From: Gaertneriomyces semiglobifer
Taxonomy: Eukaryota; Chytridiomycota; Chytridiomycetes; Spizellomycetales; Spizellomycetaceae
Direction of reading: 5' to 3'
NCBI GenBank assembly: GCA_025558075.1
Contig: JAHLKF010000001.1
Span: 372,001 to 436,000, forward strand
Length of the DNA: 64,000 nt
Notes under the pieces: generated by a model
Told to the model about the DNA's origin: nothing
Database searches by the model: none
Seen by the model: only the letters and a program-made list of their open reading frames with translations
Position numbers and translations under genes: made by a program
Shown: piece by piece, positions 21,222-33,093 of the stretch
How the letters are laid out: the number at the start of each line of letters is the position of its first letter
How positions within the stretch are numbered: position 1 is the stretch's first letter

Positions 21222-24037
21222 ATGGCCAGGAGTGTAGCAGGATTGAAAAGCCTCACGCAGAGAGTTGCTGCGTCGTCTTCTTATTTACTTCCTGCTGGTC
21301 GTCTTTACCGGCCTCAACGGATACGCTCAGTTGTCAAATCAACATTACAAGCTCACTGGATTATCACGCGCTCGCATACAATCATGTCTTCCCCGGTTAA
21401 GCAACCGGAATGGCAAAGGCCAACTGGAACGTCGGTTGCAACCTTGCGCATCAACAACTCCATGACCAAATCAAAGGATGAATTCATTCCTGTCGATGGA
21501 AAGCATGTCAGTTGGTATTCTTGCGGCCCCACTGTATACGACAAGTCCCATATGGGGCATGCTAGGGCTTATATTACTTTCGACATATTGCGTCGGATAA
21601 TGGAGGACTACTTTGGGTATGATGTGTTCTACGTTATGAACATCACTGACGTCGATGATAAGGTTTGTCTCTCCATACGGCAGCACCAATAAGAAACTGG
21701 TCTAATAGGATTGCATATTTCAGATCATAAAAGCCGCTCGGTACAAGTATCTCTTTGAGAATTTTCGCAAACAGAATCAGAACCTTTCAGCAGAACTCAT
21801 CCAGACCGTCCATGATGCATGGATCAGTTATGTGAACGCAAAGCTCGGTCCGACGGCCGCAGCTGATTTCCAATCATTTGCCAAAATGTACACCAACAAG
21901 GAAGTGACACCACCCGAAGACGAGCCAAAATATGACCTGTACGTCAAAACTGCGATTCGCACACATGAAGCCATAGCGAGTGCCAAGGCCGACATTAAGG
22001 AAACCGGTGAAGCAGCATCTGCAGAGAGCCTGCTGATTGCGAGTTTCGACATCATTGCGGATGCACTGGACAAAAAGGATGGGGCCTCCGTCACTGATCC
22101 GGCTGTTTTCCGCGAATTTGCCGCTTTCTGGGAAGACGAATACTTTAAGGACATGGATGCATTGAACGTTCGTCGACCCGACGTATTGACACGAGTGAGC
22201 GAATACGTTCCGGAGATTGTAACTTATATCGAAAAGATTGTGCAGAATGGATATGGCTATGTGGTCGACGGATCAGTGTACTTTGATACTGTACGATTCC
22301 ACAACTCTCCAAATCACGATTACGCGAAGTTGGAACCCTGGTCTGCAGGAAATTTAAAGCTCGTACAGGAGGGCGAAGGCGACCTCACAGGCGAGGTTAG
22401 AGGCAAGAAAAATCCCGCTGATTTCGCGCTATGGAAAAAATCAAAGGCTGGGGAGCCAGCGTGGCCGTCAGGATGGGGGGAAGGCCGACCTGGTTGGCAC
22501 ATTGAGTGCAGTGCTATGGCTAGTGACGTCTTGGGAGAAAAGTTGGATATTCACTCCGGTGGCATTGATTTGGCTTTCCCTCATCACGATAATGAACTAG
22601 CTCAATCTGAGTGAGTTGTAAGACTGTTGCAGCGTGCGGAAGGAAGTGGAGTTTTATTCGCTACGTCTCGCAGTGATGATAGCAGTATCAACCGCTTCCA
22701 AAAGTAACACCGTTTGGTACGCCAAACGGTGGCGGGAATCTCTGGCCGAGAGTGATATCGTTTCGCTCTTGGTTCGTTTCAAGCCCGCAAATTATGTAGT
22801 ACCTTTTTTCCGCGACCCATATACTCAACGATCACCTTTTCTCAGGGCCACTTTGATTGCCAACAATGGGTGAACTATTTCGTCCACGCCGGACATTTAC
22901 ATATTGAAGGGCAGAAAATGTCCAAGTCGCTGAAGAATTTCGTGACCATTCAAGAAGCCCTTCAAAAATATACCGCGGCGCAAATCCGACTGATGTTCTT
23001 GCTACACCAGTGGGACGCCGTTTTGGACTTTAGCTCTGGCAGTTTGAGTGAAGCCAAGACAGTCGAGAATTCTATACTCAACTTCTTAGCGACGGTGAAA
23101 GCGCTTGTACAAGAGCAAAGTGGACCTCCGCCATTCACGGGGACACATGGTTACCGTGAAGCGGAGAAGTCGTTAATGGCAACGTATGTGCTACATGCGC
23201 GGAAACTAGCAAAGACACGGAAGCTAATGTCATTCAATTTGTAGGTTTACTGCTAAGAAACGCGCGATTCATGATGCCTTGTGCGACTCCTTCAATACCC
23301 CAGTGGCCATAAACGAGCTGCGTGATTTAATATCTCAATCGAATACATACAACCAGGGGCAATTGAAAGCTAAACAGCAGCCGAATGCTTCCGTACTTGG
23401 AGCTATAGCGAGATATGTCACGAAGCTACTCCGCACTTTTGGGGTATTCCTTGATGTCAATCCAGCGATCGCTTCATCAGCGGCAAATGGTGCTACTGTG
23501 AGTGGCAGAAGTGAAGAGGATGTGGCTCTCCCGTACTTGAAAGTCCTTTCAAGCTTCCGAGACTCTGTGCGACAAATTGCTCAACAAAAAGGAGATCACA
23601 TGTCGCTTCTGCAACTTTCGGACAAAGTTCGCGACGATGAGTTGATCCCGCTCGGCGTTATGCTTGATGATCGGGAGGATGGTAGCTCGTTGGTAAAGTT
23701 TGTTGACCCAGAGACACTGCTCAAACAACGTGAAGAGAAGCAAAGCGCGATTTTGGAAAAACAGCGTCAGAAAGAGGAGCGAGCGGCAGCTGAGTTGAAA
23801 AAGAAGCTGGAGAAGCTCGAAAAGGGCAAGGTTGCACCACATGACATGTTCAGGGTAGAAGGCAGGCGAGAAGAGTTTTCAGAATGGGATGATAAAGGGA
23901 TTCCGACAAAGGATGAAAAGGGAGAGCCGATAGCAAAAAGCAGAAGGAAGAAGTTGGAAAAGGAGTGGAGTGTTCAAGAAAAGCTCCATGCTGATTATGC
24001 GGCGTGGACGGCCAAGCAAGGTCCAATCAATGCGTAG
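21222..24037 (+). CDS. CRS1: Cysteinyl-tRNA synthetase
   Basis: Class I synthetase that charges tRNA-Cys. Exons are 21222-21662, 21724-22610, 22846-23183 and 23245-24037, with one extra nucleotide needed between the second and third (candidate 22751), giving about 819 residues. Zinc and ATP-site motifs are present: CGPTVYD, HMGH (HIGH), [26 protein letters not shown] and KMSKS. The C-terminal Lys/Glu helix and the [17 protein letters not shown] block match eukaryotic enzymes. The first 54 residues are Arg/Ser-rich and look like a mitochondrial presequence. A second ATG at 21384 (MSSPVK) would start a cytosolic form. No single GT-AG intron from 22611 to 22845 restores the frame. Confidence 0.92.
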
Positions 24038-24308
24038 TTGTGATAGATATAGATTTCCTAAAGCCCAACCACTTAACATAATATATACAATCCATTTGGC
24101 AATCGTTGTCGCCCCAGCGCATTTTAAGTTCGATTTCCCTAAACATTTTTTGAAGGTTAAAGCGTGGCTGTGCCACCCGATTAGATCTTGGCCATCAGCG
24201 AGCCTCCCTTTGCTCTTTCGGCTGACTATTATTATACGAGGACTTGCATTGCTGTCCTTGAAGCGAGACCCAAGTGCGTATTATCAGGAGCGATTGAATA
24301 CTGCCACG

Positions 24309-26015
24309 ATGAGGTACAGGTCCACAAGAGGTCAGTCGACGAACTTGTCCTTCGAAGAGGCGGTATTCGAGGGACTCGCCACAGACGGAGGGCTCTACAT
24401 TCCCCACTCCATCCCAACGGTTCCCTTACCCGAGATTCTATCATGGTCTACGCTATCGTTTCCTCAACTTGCCGCAAAGATTTTCCGCAAATTCATTGCG
24501 GAAGACGAAATTCCCACACCGGACTTGGAAGAGCTGCTCGCCCGTTCGTTTGCAACCTTTTCCACACCTGAAGTGACTCCGCTCAAGAAGCTCCCCAATG
24601 TTCTCTCCGGAAATGAGAACCGGAATCTGGATAACATCTACGTGCTAGAGCTGTTTCATGGACCTACCTTTGCTTTTAAGGACGTTGCTCTTCAGGTGCT
24701 GGGAAACCTCTTCGAGTACTTTTTGCAGCGGAAAAACAAGAACGGAGGACAGTATGCCATCACAGTAGTAGGCGCTACCAGCGGTGACACCGGTGGTGCA
24801 GCTATCTACGGATTACGGGGCAAGAAGAATGTCGATGTTTTTATCCTACATCCGAAGGGGCGCATATCACCCGTTCAAGAACAACAAATGACCAGTGTTT
24901 TGGACGAAAACGTTCATAACGTTGCTATTGAGGGTACATTCGACGACTGTCAGGATATTGTGAAGGCGCTATTCTCGGATGAGCCATTCCGTAGAAGGTT
25001 TCACTTGGCCGCGATCAACTCTATCAACTGGGCACGCATCTTAGCGCAGACATCCTATTACTTTTATTCGTACTTTTCTTTGCTCAAGCGACTCGGAATT
25101 CTCCCGACAGCAAGTACTTATGCCAACATCACGAAAGTTCAGTATTCTGTGCCTACCGGAAACTTCGGGGACATTCTTGCGGGCTACTACGCAGTACGCA
25201 TGGGTCTCCCGATTGACCGCCTTGTTGTAGCCACGAATGAAAACGACATCTTGCACAGATTCTTCGAGACCGGAAGCTACGAAAAACGCAAAAGTGAGGG
25301 CCAGGATGAGGCTGTGCGTATGACGTTGTCCCCAGCTATGGACATCTTGGTCAGCTCGAATTTCGAGCGTTTAATTTGGTATCTGGTACGCGGCGATTCC
25401 CGTACCCCGCCCGAAAATGGAGAGACGGAAGAGAATGCACAATTGGCGAGCAAAACAATTGACCGCTGGATGGCAGAGCTCAAAACCAGTGGCGGATTCA
25501 GTGTATCTGGGGATGTCCTCGGTCGGGCAAAACAAATCTTCTCGTCGTTTTGCACTACAGACGCGCAGACCTCGGACGCCATTCGACGCTACTATCACAA
25601 TCAATACAACCTCATGCAGCAACGTGATGCCAATGGAGATAAGGATGCAGAGTCAACGGCATACGTGCTGGACCCTCACACTGCTGTAGGCGTGGTTGCT
25701 GCTGAGAACTTTGTTCAGCAACAACCGTTATCTACAGCCATTCACACTATCTGCCTTTCCACTGCATCCCCTGGTAAATTTCCGGATGCTGTGTTAAAAG
25801 CTATCAATGAGAACCCGCCGCTGGAGTCCGTCCAGATGGGATTCAAACCTGTGAGTTACAAGGACATTGCTCCTAAAGAGTTGGTGGAATTGGAAGGGAA
25901 GCCGAAGAGATGCATCGAAATTGGGACGGATGGTGGAAAGAAGGAGGTTGGATTGGAAAAGGTCAGGAGAACGCTAGAACAGGAAGTCGGTGTCAAGTTT
26001 CCCAGCAAGATATGA
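24309..26015 (+). CDS. THR4: Threonine synthase
   Basis: PLP enzyme that converts O-phosphohomoserine to threonine, the last step of threonine synthesis. One exon encodes 568 residues. The start MRYRSTRGQ and LATDGGLYIP are typical. ELFHGPTFAFKD carries the PLP-binding Lys, and VVGATSGDTGGAA binds the phosphate. VPTGNFGDILAGYYA is intact. The frame stays open upstream over the end of the CysRS gene, but the family N-terminus fixes the start. It lies 271 bp downstream of CysRS on the same strand, with its promoter in that gap. Confidence 0.95.
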   Translation: MRYRSTRGQSTNLSFEEAVFEGLATDGGLYIPHSIPTVPLPEILSWSTLSFPQLAAKIFRKFIAEDEIPTPDLEELLARSFATFSTPEVTPLKKLPNVLSGNENRNLDNIYVLELFHGPTFAFKDVALQVLGNLFEYFLQRKNKNGGQYAITVVGATSGDTGGAAIYGLRGKKNVDVFILHPKGRISPVQEQQMTSVLDENVHNVAIEGTFDDCQDIVKALFSDEPFRRRFHLAAINSINWARILAQTSYYFYSYFSLLKRLGILPTASTYANITKVQYSVPTGNFGDILAGYYAVRMGLPIDRLVVATNENDILHRFFETGSYEKRKSEGQDEAVRMTLSPAMDILVSSNFERLIWYLVRGDSRTPPENGETEENAQLASKTIDRWMAELKTSGGFSVSGDVLGRAKQIFSSFCTTDAQTSDAIRRYYHNQYNLMQQRDANGDKDAESTAYVLDPHTAVGVVAAENFVQQQPLSTAIHTICLSTASPGKFPDAVLKAINENPPLESVQMGFKPVSYKDIAPKELVELEGKPKRCIEIGTDGGKKEVGLEKVRRTLEQEVGVKFPSKI

Positions 26016-26724
26016 TAGTCACAGGGATTGCGTCCTTCATGCTCAACTGGTAGCTGTGGAGCGTATGCATCTTATCACGCTCTCTCCGCTCGTGCGCATG
26101 CGAGATGCCATACCATGCCATGAGACGCACCGCGTCATGGCACACTTTGAGGGAGAGCGTTGCAGGCGGATGGGTTTAACTTCTGGATTTTGTCCAAGAT
26201 AGTGCGATCGAAGCCCAACGGATAGGGTGTTTACTGCTGACTCTTGCGATACATGCTGCGCCGAATAGATGTTTAAAATGTTCCCACTGTCTCATTGAAT
26301 ACATGTGCATAACATCATAATAGAACCAACCACCAGTGTGAGTCTCTCTTCACCCATGGCGAGATTGATATTTACAATAAAATCAGAGGAACCAATTTTC
26401 CCATCGCTCTGCCTTCGGTAATTCCGCGCTCTGCAACGGTGTGACCGACTGCAAGTCGTGGCGGCACTGATCGACGGGACGAGATTGTTTGGCTAGCGTT
26501 GCGTGGAGGACAACACAGGGGTCATCGCTGGGGCGATAATCAAGCGCCATTTAGTGCCGGCAGAAGTGATCATCACTACGAGACCAACAACCGCTTCGAC
26601 CCGTATGTTCAATATAAGGGATAATTATAATTATGCAAATACACAATGTATGTGTGTTCTCTATAGGTAACTTATCTATCGTGCCAGAAACAGGCGATGC
26701 GCATATCGGCTGTGCTTGTCGAGC
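26016..26724. other. Intergenic region between convergent genes
   Basis: A 709-bp gap between two stop codons with no supported ORF or repeat. It is long for convergent neighbours in this window. Confidence 0.4.
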
Positions 26725-28007
26725 CTACACAGCAACTGCAGTATGCTTTCCAAAGGCGTTGCTAGCCTTCTCATATATGTTTCCACACTCGCCGAGCGGG
26801 CTGGCAAACACCGCAAGGCCGCCATGTTGCATGTATGGTGCAACAAACAGCCCTCCGCTAACTGCCAACCATAGGAGTACAGCGACAATTTTGATGTACT
26901 TTGGTGTTAGGCGGTAGATCATCATTTTCGACACTGGAAACTCAATGGCGACGGCCAGGAATTGAAGGAAGAAAAATATGGTCGTTGTCGGTGAGAGATA
27001 GCCCCATGTTGCGTAATTTACGGCATCGTGGAAGAATCCAGATAGGAGGAAGATAAGGAATGCACTGAACATGGTTTGCATGAACGACATCTTCTTCTGC
27101 TTGTCGTGATGCTTGGGTTCGCCGTCGTGCTTCTTGTGATCAACCTCTTCAGTGCGAACCGGCTCTCCAGGTACAATGGCGCATTCTAAGCCCTCTTGGA
27201 AAGTGGCATTCCACCTCCACTTCCAAAATGAACGGATGCTGGTGGCTTCCCAGGGTGCAGCAAACATGTCGCGAACACGCACATTCACGACTGTCTCCAG
27301 AAGTGCGTAGCCCAAATCTGCCACACCGCCCATCCAGAGGTAAATGATGGCTCCACCACCAAGCGTCATGACAAAGCGTGATAAAGAGAAATACGGGTGT
27401 GATGCCCATGCTTCTCTGGCCAAATCACCGGAAAAGGAGGGAACTGCACACATAAGAGGGTGAAAGGCGAGAACTTTCAACATGCCACTGAGTAGACGCA
27501 AAATAATGCTTAGCTACTACGCTGGCCCCGTCGCACGCCGGATGTCAAACTTACCGTCCAGCCCTCTTGGCAACTCTTGCCCACCTCTCACTGGGTTTGA
27601 TGCGTGGGTTCCTGCGATCGACGGTGCCAAGAATGAAAGCAAGACATAACCGACGGGACCTTCTGATAGACTCTACAAGTACCGGATTGTGACTGAGTTC
27701 CCATGTGCGCAGAGCTAAGGAGCGAAAGAGTGAATTCAGGTATACAGGCATGACCTTTAAGCAGGCTGTTCTTACCAAATATCCAGCCCAAGCAATTACA
27801 GACCAACCTGGCTCTCACATCGGGGTGGCCAAAAAGCGGGGTGCCCATTAACCAAGCAACGCTCATGGTCTTCAATACCAAATTGCGTACTGTCGCATTA
27901 CGAATATTGAGGACAAGGTACGTGACAAGGACCATGAACTGACTTGCTACAAACGCCGCTAGCAGAAGCGCCCGCTGCGACGGCAGGAGTGACGATTCTA
28001 ATGCCAT
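26725..28007 (-). CDS. Wax-synthase-domain (MBOAT_2) membrane acyltransferase
   Basis: Exons 28007-27776, 27714-27555 and 27487-26725 give 384 residues with several hydrophobic segments. The FWKWRWNATFQEG block resembles the FW..RWHQ signature of the wax-synthase/MBOAT_2 family. LIFLLSGFFHDAVNY carries the conserved membrane His in the usual place. A His/Lys-rich loop separates them. Family members esterify alcohols or sterol-like acceptors with acyl-CoA at the ER; the substrate here cannot be told. The start is the first ATG of the first exon, and an upstream exon cannot be excluded. Confidence 0.75.
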
Positions 28008-28730
28008 GGCTGTAGACGACAAGCCAAACTATGAACGGTACTCCTCTTGGCAAGGCGATAGACCGCAATCCTCGATGGTTTTGCGGGAATGCCCCCCCAA
28101 AAAACTTCCCGTCGCGCTTCGTGCCGAAACGCATGTGCCAATTCAAAGCATCAATCATCTTTGATGGAAACCTGCCAACGACCAACATCGACGGCAGTTG
28201 ACATTTCAACAAGGTTTCCATCGACATTTCTACTGGATTATGAGCCGCACGGATGCGCCAGTTTAGGGCCCTTCACTGGCCCTCCCTCTGTCTCAAACAG
28301 TGTGAGGGCCACTGGAGATGAGGGATTTCTCACAAACAGCTTGGAGACCTTTCCTTCCATCATTCTCACAGCCTAACCTACCGGCACCCGTATTTAACAT
28401 GGGCGAACGTCGTTTGTTGATCCATGAACTCTACCACAAACTCAAAAAGTAACTCAGTAGTTCCCCCTTGTGTAGTCGATAACCGGAATCCCCGCTCGAC
28501 ACGCACAGCTTCCACATCCGCGAAATGAAAGCTTCAAATTAGCAGCCGTTAGGTGATATCGCTGATGAGAGAAGCAATCCAGGAGAAGTTTCTCAGTTAG
28601 AAGCTCGCAGCAATGGCTGATTGCAGCCGGAGCACGGGCTCACAATATAAAACCACCGCGAGAGTCAGAGGAAGCAGCCAGTGTTGCTTTTTCCTGATTC
28701 GTGATCGAGGGAGCGGCCATCCTTGCTATA
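28008..28730. other. Divergent intergenic region
   Basis: Holds the promoters of the MBOAT gene (minus) and the aspartic protease (plus). Open frames on both strands are short and unsupported. No repeat was noted. Confidence 0.35.
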
Positions 28731-30400
28731 ATGCGGCTTCTTATTCGCTTAACGGCTATCCTCGCATTGACCTCATGCAGCGCTGCTTTTGTGCGTCCTA
28801 CCCCTGATCTTGATTTGCAACGGTTCGTTTTCTCGCGAAACCGAAATCACATCCCGGTTCCTGAATCTTGATTTCGCAGAGTTCTTGACGCTTTACAAGC
28901 ATCCAAAAACTTGGAGAAGCGGAGTGTGGAGACCTGGCAATATGCTGCTGCGATTGTGGTAATGCTTACGCACTATTAGAAGCGTTGACGAGCATCAACA
29001 CTGACAGCGTGCTAGAATGCCGTTCAAGTCGACGTTGGCACACCTGCTCAGTCTTTTACATGCCTCATTGACACAGGTTCAACGGTTGCTTTTATCATAT
29101 CGAAAAATTGCAGTGATTCGTTCTGCGGTATAGAAAGCTACGATGAACAGCAAAGGTATGTTGATCACCGGTAAACTGTAGCTCTTCCACTTCCACTCTC
29201 AACGTCAACTACTGTAGCTCCACGTTCAAGAAGCTCGACGAACCAATGCTCCGTTTGAACTATGCTGATGGCACCATGATATCCGGCGATGTGGTCCAAG
29301 ATGTCCTAACCCTGGATAATACCACCGTTTCGCCTTTCACCTTTTTAAACGTCCAGACGTACAGTAAGCCCCAACGGGTAGAAGGGTACCCAGGAATGTT
29401 GGGGATGGGACTACCTGGTATGTTCAGTACTTGTACGCATCGAGGACCCCGCGAAGAACCTCACGTCTTGCATGTTAGTTGCATCGAACGCGTCGCTACC
29501 TTCCGAACTCACCAAATATAACGCTGCGCGTCAGATGATGGATTCGGGTGTCAACCAGTTTGCGCTCCTCCCTGCCCCTACGATAGGCGACCCTGGTCAA
29601 CTTTCTCTTGGACAAATCGCCACGTCTCGCTACAACGATTCATTGAAGTGGATGCCCGTAACTTCTCGGCCGGACTTACCAGAGACGTTTTGGACCGTGA
29701 CTCTTACTGGCGGTGCGGTTGGAACGAAAAAGAAACTTCCAAGCGACGCCACTACGGTCATACTTGATACAGGTATGATCCTTTTCGCGGTCGTGAGTTT
29801 TGTTGCGTAAAGTTCTCGCCTGATGGTTGCATCCGCATCGAACAGGTTCGACGTTTACGACCTTACCCCGGTCAATCGTTCGTGAAATCGGTGAATCCCT
29901 CGGAGGAAAGGAACTACAAGTGGAAAACAACCGTGAAATCCCGCTTGCGTACATCTTTAAGTGCAACGACGCCAAGATACTCCCTGACATTGCGTTTGAA
30001 ATGAGCGGGCAAATCATATCAATTCCCGCGACCGCATACTTGCATCCACTCCAGGGTTCCGAGTGCGTACTAGGTGTACTGGCACCAAGCCCGTCAGACG
30101 AGGCAGCCATTAAGCACGAACGAGTTGGACTCATGGGTATGAACCTAATAAGGTCAGCTTCGGCTTACGCGTCGAGGGTGCACAGGCTTTCTCATCAATG
30201 CATTTCACAGGGCTTTTTACTCTGTCTGGAACTGGGAAACTCGTCAAGTCGGCTTCGCGAATCTTGAAGTAACGTATCGAACAATTGTTGAAATCCCAGC
30301 GGATAGCTCCAGTACCAAATCTCTCTCGACCAGCGGGCCTCTAGCTTGGAAATTCATCTTTGCGATGTTGGGCGTCGTGATGGCGAGTTCTTTATTCTGA
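28731..30400 (+). CDS. Yapsin-like GPI-anchored aspartic protease
   Basis: Seven exons (28731-28822, 28880-28958, 29016-29155, 29218-29417, 29479-29772, 29846-30152, 30211-30400) give 433 residues. The N-terminus is a signal peptide (LLIRLTAILALTS). The two catalytic motifs are LIDTGST near residue 76 and ILDTGST near 267. A flap-like LRLNYADGTMISGD lies between. The C-terminus FIFAMLGVVMASSLF after a Ser/Thr stretch fits a GPI signal. The 61-nt intron 29418-29478 was chosen because it alone brings the downstream frame in; direct read-through stops at 29521. The likely site is the cell surface or wall. Confidence 0.88.
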
Positions 30401-30580
30401 GTTGGAAACCTCCCTATTTCACGGCTAGAAGGCGTTCGCCGAGTTCAGACATACTGCCTGCCTTCTGTTGGATATTGTAGGGGCCTCTGGCGGCCAAGTT
30501 CATTTGGATAATATACAAAGCGATTGAACACAAGGCCAGTTGTTTCTGAGCAACTACCTGTTATAGCACCGCGCGAAACG

Positions 30581-30800
30581 CCTATTTACGACTGTCAGTG
30601 CCCGAGAGCTGCGTTTGTGAGGTAGGTCGAGGCCTGTTCTACACTGCAGGAGACTTATGCACATGGAAGGCAAAGCTACAACCCGAAGCCATCTGAACAG
30701 CACTGCCAGCACTAACACTAGGAGAAGAGCTGCTACCTTTTGACTCCTTATTGCAACCCAAATGATGGCTCTGTCTGCGTTCCAGTAAATGTGATTCTCA
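30581..30800. mobile_element. MITE-like repeat, copy 3 (degenerate)
   Basis: The left end CCTATTTACGACTGTCAG and inner GAGCTGCGTTTGTGAGGTAG match copies at 5892 and 6185. The right inverted repeat is missing. Sequence from 30656 on (ATGCACATGGAAGG, CACTAGGAGAAGAGCTGCT) matches the flank of copy 2. Confidence 0.6.
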
Positions 30801-31350
30801 TTGGATGAACTTGAGCCTGCAACAGTTGGCATTGCCGCAATGATCTGAGCTTCAATTCACCGTAACTGCTGATTGCTGTTAACGTCAAATCAGAGATCAT
30901 TCTCATGTGTGCAATCAGTTTTCCCACGTCTGTCGCTGAAGACGCGCGTAATAGTATTGACACACAAAGCGAGTTTCTCATCCCAGAGGGTACATCGTCT
31001 ACCTTCCCTTCCCCCACAAGATTATTCCATGGCCCCAACCCCTTCAAGACGTCCAGGTGACCGAAGCGAGCAGCCGTCATTCGATTAACACCGCCGCGCT
31101 GACCCATATAGTCTTCGAGAAAGTAGTCCGCTGCTGCTGCTAAATCGATGGTGTACCATCCATCCGGGAGCGGTTCTATCAGGTCCAGCATAATTGCCAC
31201 ACGTTTCGACTCGTTCATTTGGTCGCTGCGAGGTGTCGGACGAATCTGAGGAATCGCTGCTTGCAGCAGGTGCTTACACAGAAGAAGTACCCACAAGCAA
31301 GAAAGCCGGAAAATGCCAGCGTCAGCAGCTTCCGTTCTTCCACTCGACAT
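30748..31350 (-). CDS. Uncertain ORF overlapping the ankyrin gene start
   Basis: An ATG-initiated frame of 200 codons. Its first 13 codons are antisense to the ankyrin gene and its last 50 bases run into the repeat. A start at the Met of MNESKRVAIMLDL would avoid the overlap with the ankyrin gene. TAARFGHLDVLKGLG looks like a single ankyrin-type helix pair, so it may be a relic of the same family. No firm function. Confidence 0.25.
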   Translation of the reverse strand: MSSGRTEAADAGIFRLSCLWVLLLCKHLLQAAIPQIRPTPRSDQMNESKRVAIMLDLIEPLPDGWYTIDLAAAADYFLEDYMGQRGGVNRMTAARFGHLDVLKGLGPWNNLVGEGKVDDVPSGMRNSLCVSILLRASSATDVGKLIAHMRMISDLTLTAISSYGELKLRSLRQCQLLQAQVHPMRITFTGTQTEPSFGLQ

Positions 31351-32312
31351 CTACCCTCAAATTTTCCATTGGTGTGATGGTGAGACGGCTGTGCGCCTGC
31401 TGCAGACACAGCGTATTGTGAACGGCGGATTATCGAAAACCGACAAAGTCCGTCGCTGGCTGCGTTGCTTCTTGCTCCGCTCTGATCGCATGCCCTCGGA
31501 TGCTCTCGGCTATGCTAGCAAACAAGGCCTTTTCGATACGGTGGAATATCTATTGAATCAGGGCGTTGACGTGCATGCAAGTAGTGGCGATGCTTTACGG
31601 ACTGCTTCTCGCAAGGGACACACTGAAGTGGTTGCCCTCCTGTTGAAACATGGTGCCGACGTTCATGCACTTGGTCGCGATCCTTTACGAATGGCTTCTT
31701 ATCGCGGACACACTGACCTGGTTGCCCTCCTGTTAGAACATGGTGCCAATGTCGATGCAAATGATGACTACGCCTTACGAATGGCTTCTTGCCAGGGACA
31801 CACTGACCTAGTTGCGCTCCTGTTGGAACATGGTGCCAATGTCCATGCACATGATGCCTACGCCTTGGAAATGGGTTCTCAAACCGGACACACTGACGTG
31901 GTTGCCCTCCTGTTGGAACATGGTGCCAACGTCCATGCACATGATGACTACGCCTTACGAATGGCTTCTCGTAACGGACACACTGACGTGGTTGCCCTCC
32001 TGTTGGAACATGGTGCCAATGTCGATGCAAATGATGACTACGCCTTACGAATGGCTTCTCGTAACGGACGTTGCCCTCCTGTTGGAACATGGTGCCAACG
32101 TCCATGCACATGATGACTACGCCTTACGAATGGCCTCTCGTAACGGACACACTGACCTAGTTGCGCTCCTGTTGGAACATGGTGACAATGTCCATGCACA
32201 TGATGACGATGCTTTACGGACTGCTTCTCGCAAGGGACACACTGAAGTGGTTGCCCTCCTGTTGGAACATGGTGCCAAAGTTCGTGGTGACCCCATGATG
32301 CCAGGTGCTTGA
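31313..32312 (+). pseudogene. Ankyrin-repeat protein gene with frameshift
   Basis: The N-terminus (LPLDIYPQIFHWCDGETAVRLL) looks F-box-like. It is followed by 33-residue ankyrin repeats of the form RxGHTDVVALLLEHGANVHA. Repeat units are nearly identical at DNA level (period 99 bp), so they expanded recently. At about 32069 one unit lacks 11 nt compared with its neighbours (GGACGTTGCC for GGAC...GTTGCC). This shifts the frame: frame 1 stops at 32113, while the repeats continue in another frame to 32312. Either this allele is broken or an unlikely splice removes the fault. Ankyrin repeats mediate protein binding; the partner is unknown. Confidence 0.75.
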
Positions 32313-33093
32313 GACCCTGTAGTTGTTCCCGGGCAACACTGAACTGTCCTCAACGGTCCATGTGTAGAAACGATGTGTAAGTCAAAATCATTCTGGATCA
32401 CCTCCCATTTTTGGGAAGTAGAAGTTGGGTACGCTACATAGGTATATAGCGTGATGAAGGTCCTCATTCCGAGTCCTGTCCAACTGAGAGCATATATGCA
32501 TGCCCTACTTGGTTCCGCAAAACGAGCACATCTTGCACATCCATTGATGGACAATGAATACAACGAAAAGAAAGCCGGCCAAGCGCAAGGGCGCACGAAG
32601 AACCTCGCTATCTTTGGATTTGTCAGACCATGACTTGATGGTCTCCCAATCACACGGGACAGAAGTCGCTACATGGATTTGAAGATAGGACGACCTTGTG
32701 TCGGGTACTTGAAAACGCTTTTTGAATTACAAGAAGGTTCTCGAAATGCATAACGCAGAGTGAACGGTTGCGCTATCCCACCGTCGTTGCAGATTAACAA
32801 TCCGGCGATAGTTGAATGCTGCTTTCTGCGCATGAATTCTGTGACTGGTCCTCCTTTTTTTCTTCTGTCGCTGAATAATAGAAATCTGCTCAACTTGCCT
32901 GCTTTTTTCGCACTTTTTTTTGGGCGCGATTTCGTGTCCTGCTTGCTGGTTTTAGACAGAGTCTAATGAGCAACATGATCTATATAAAAGCTGCCTGCTC
33001 GCTCGGTGAGGCGGACCAGTTGGTATCATATTTATTCCAAACCAACTTCGATCTGCCAACCGTTGGTTCTGCTCCCGCAAAGTCTTCACCTTT
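32313..33093. other. Intergenic region
   Basis: No ORF with recognisable content, and no further repeat copy seen. The right part is the presumed promoter of the MFS gene. Confidence 0.35.

Noticed and set aside
23970..24308. Upstream in-frame extension of threonine synthase
   Set aside because: It overlaps the end of the CysRS coding sequence, and the family N-terminus begins at the ATG at 24309.
29418..29521. Read-through of the aspartic protease past 29417
   Set aside because: It stops at 29521, whereas removing 29418-29478 (61 nt, GTATGT...TTAG) continues in frame with the rest of the protease.
31515..32111. A 198-codon repeated open frame on the minus strand
   Set aside because: It is the antisense of the ankyrin repeats, open only because the 99-bp unit is.
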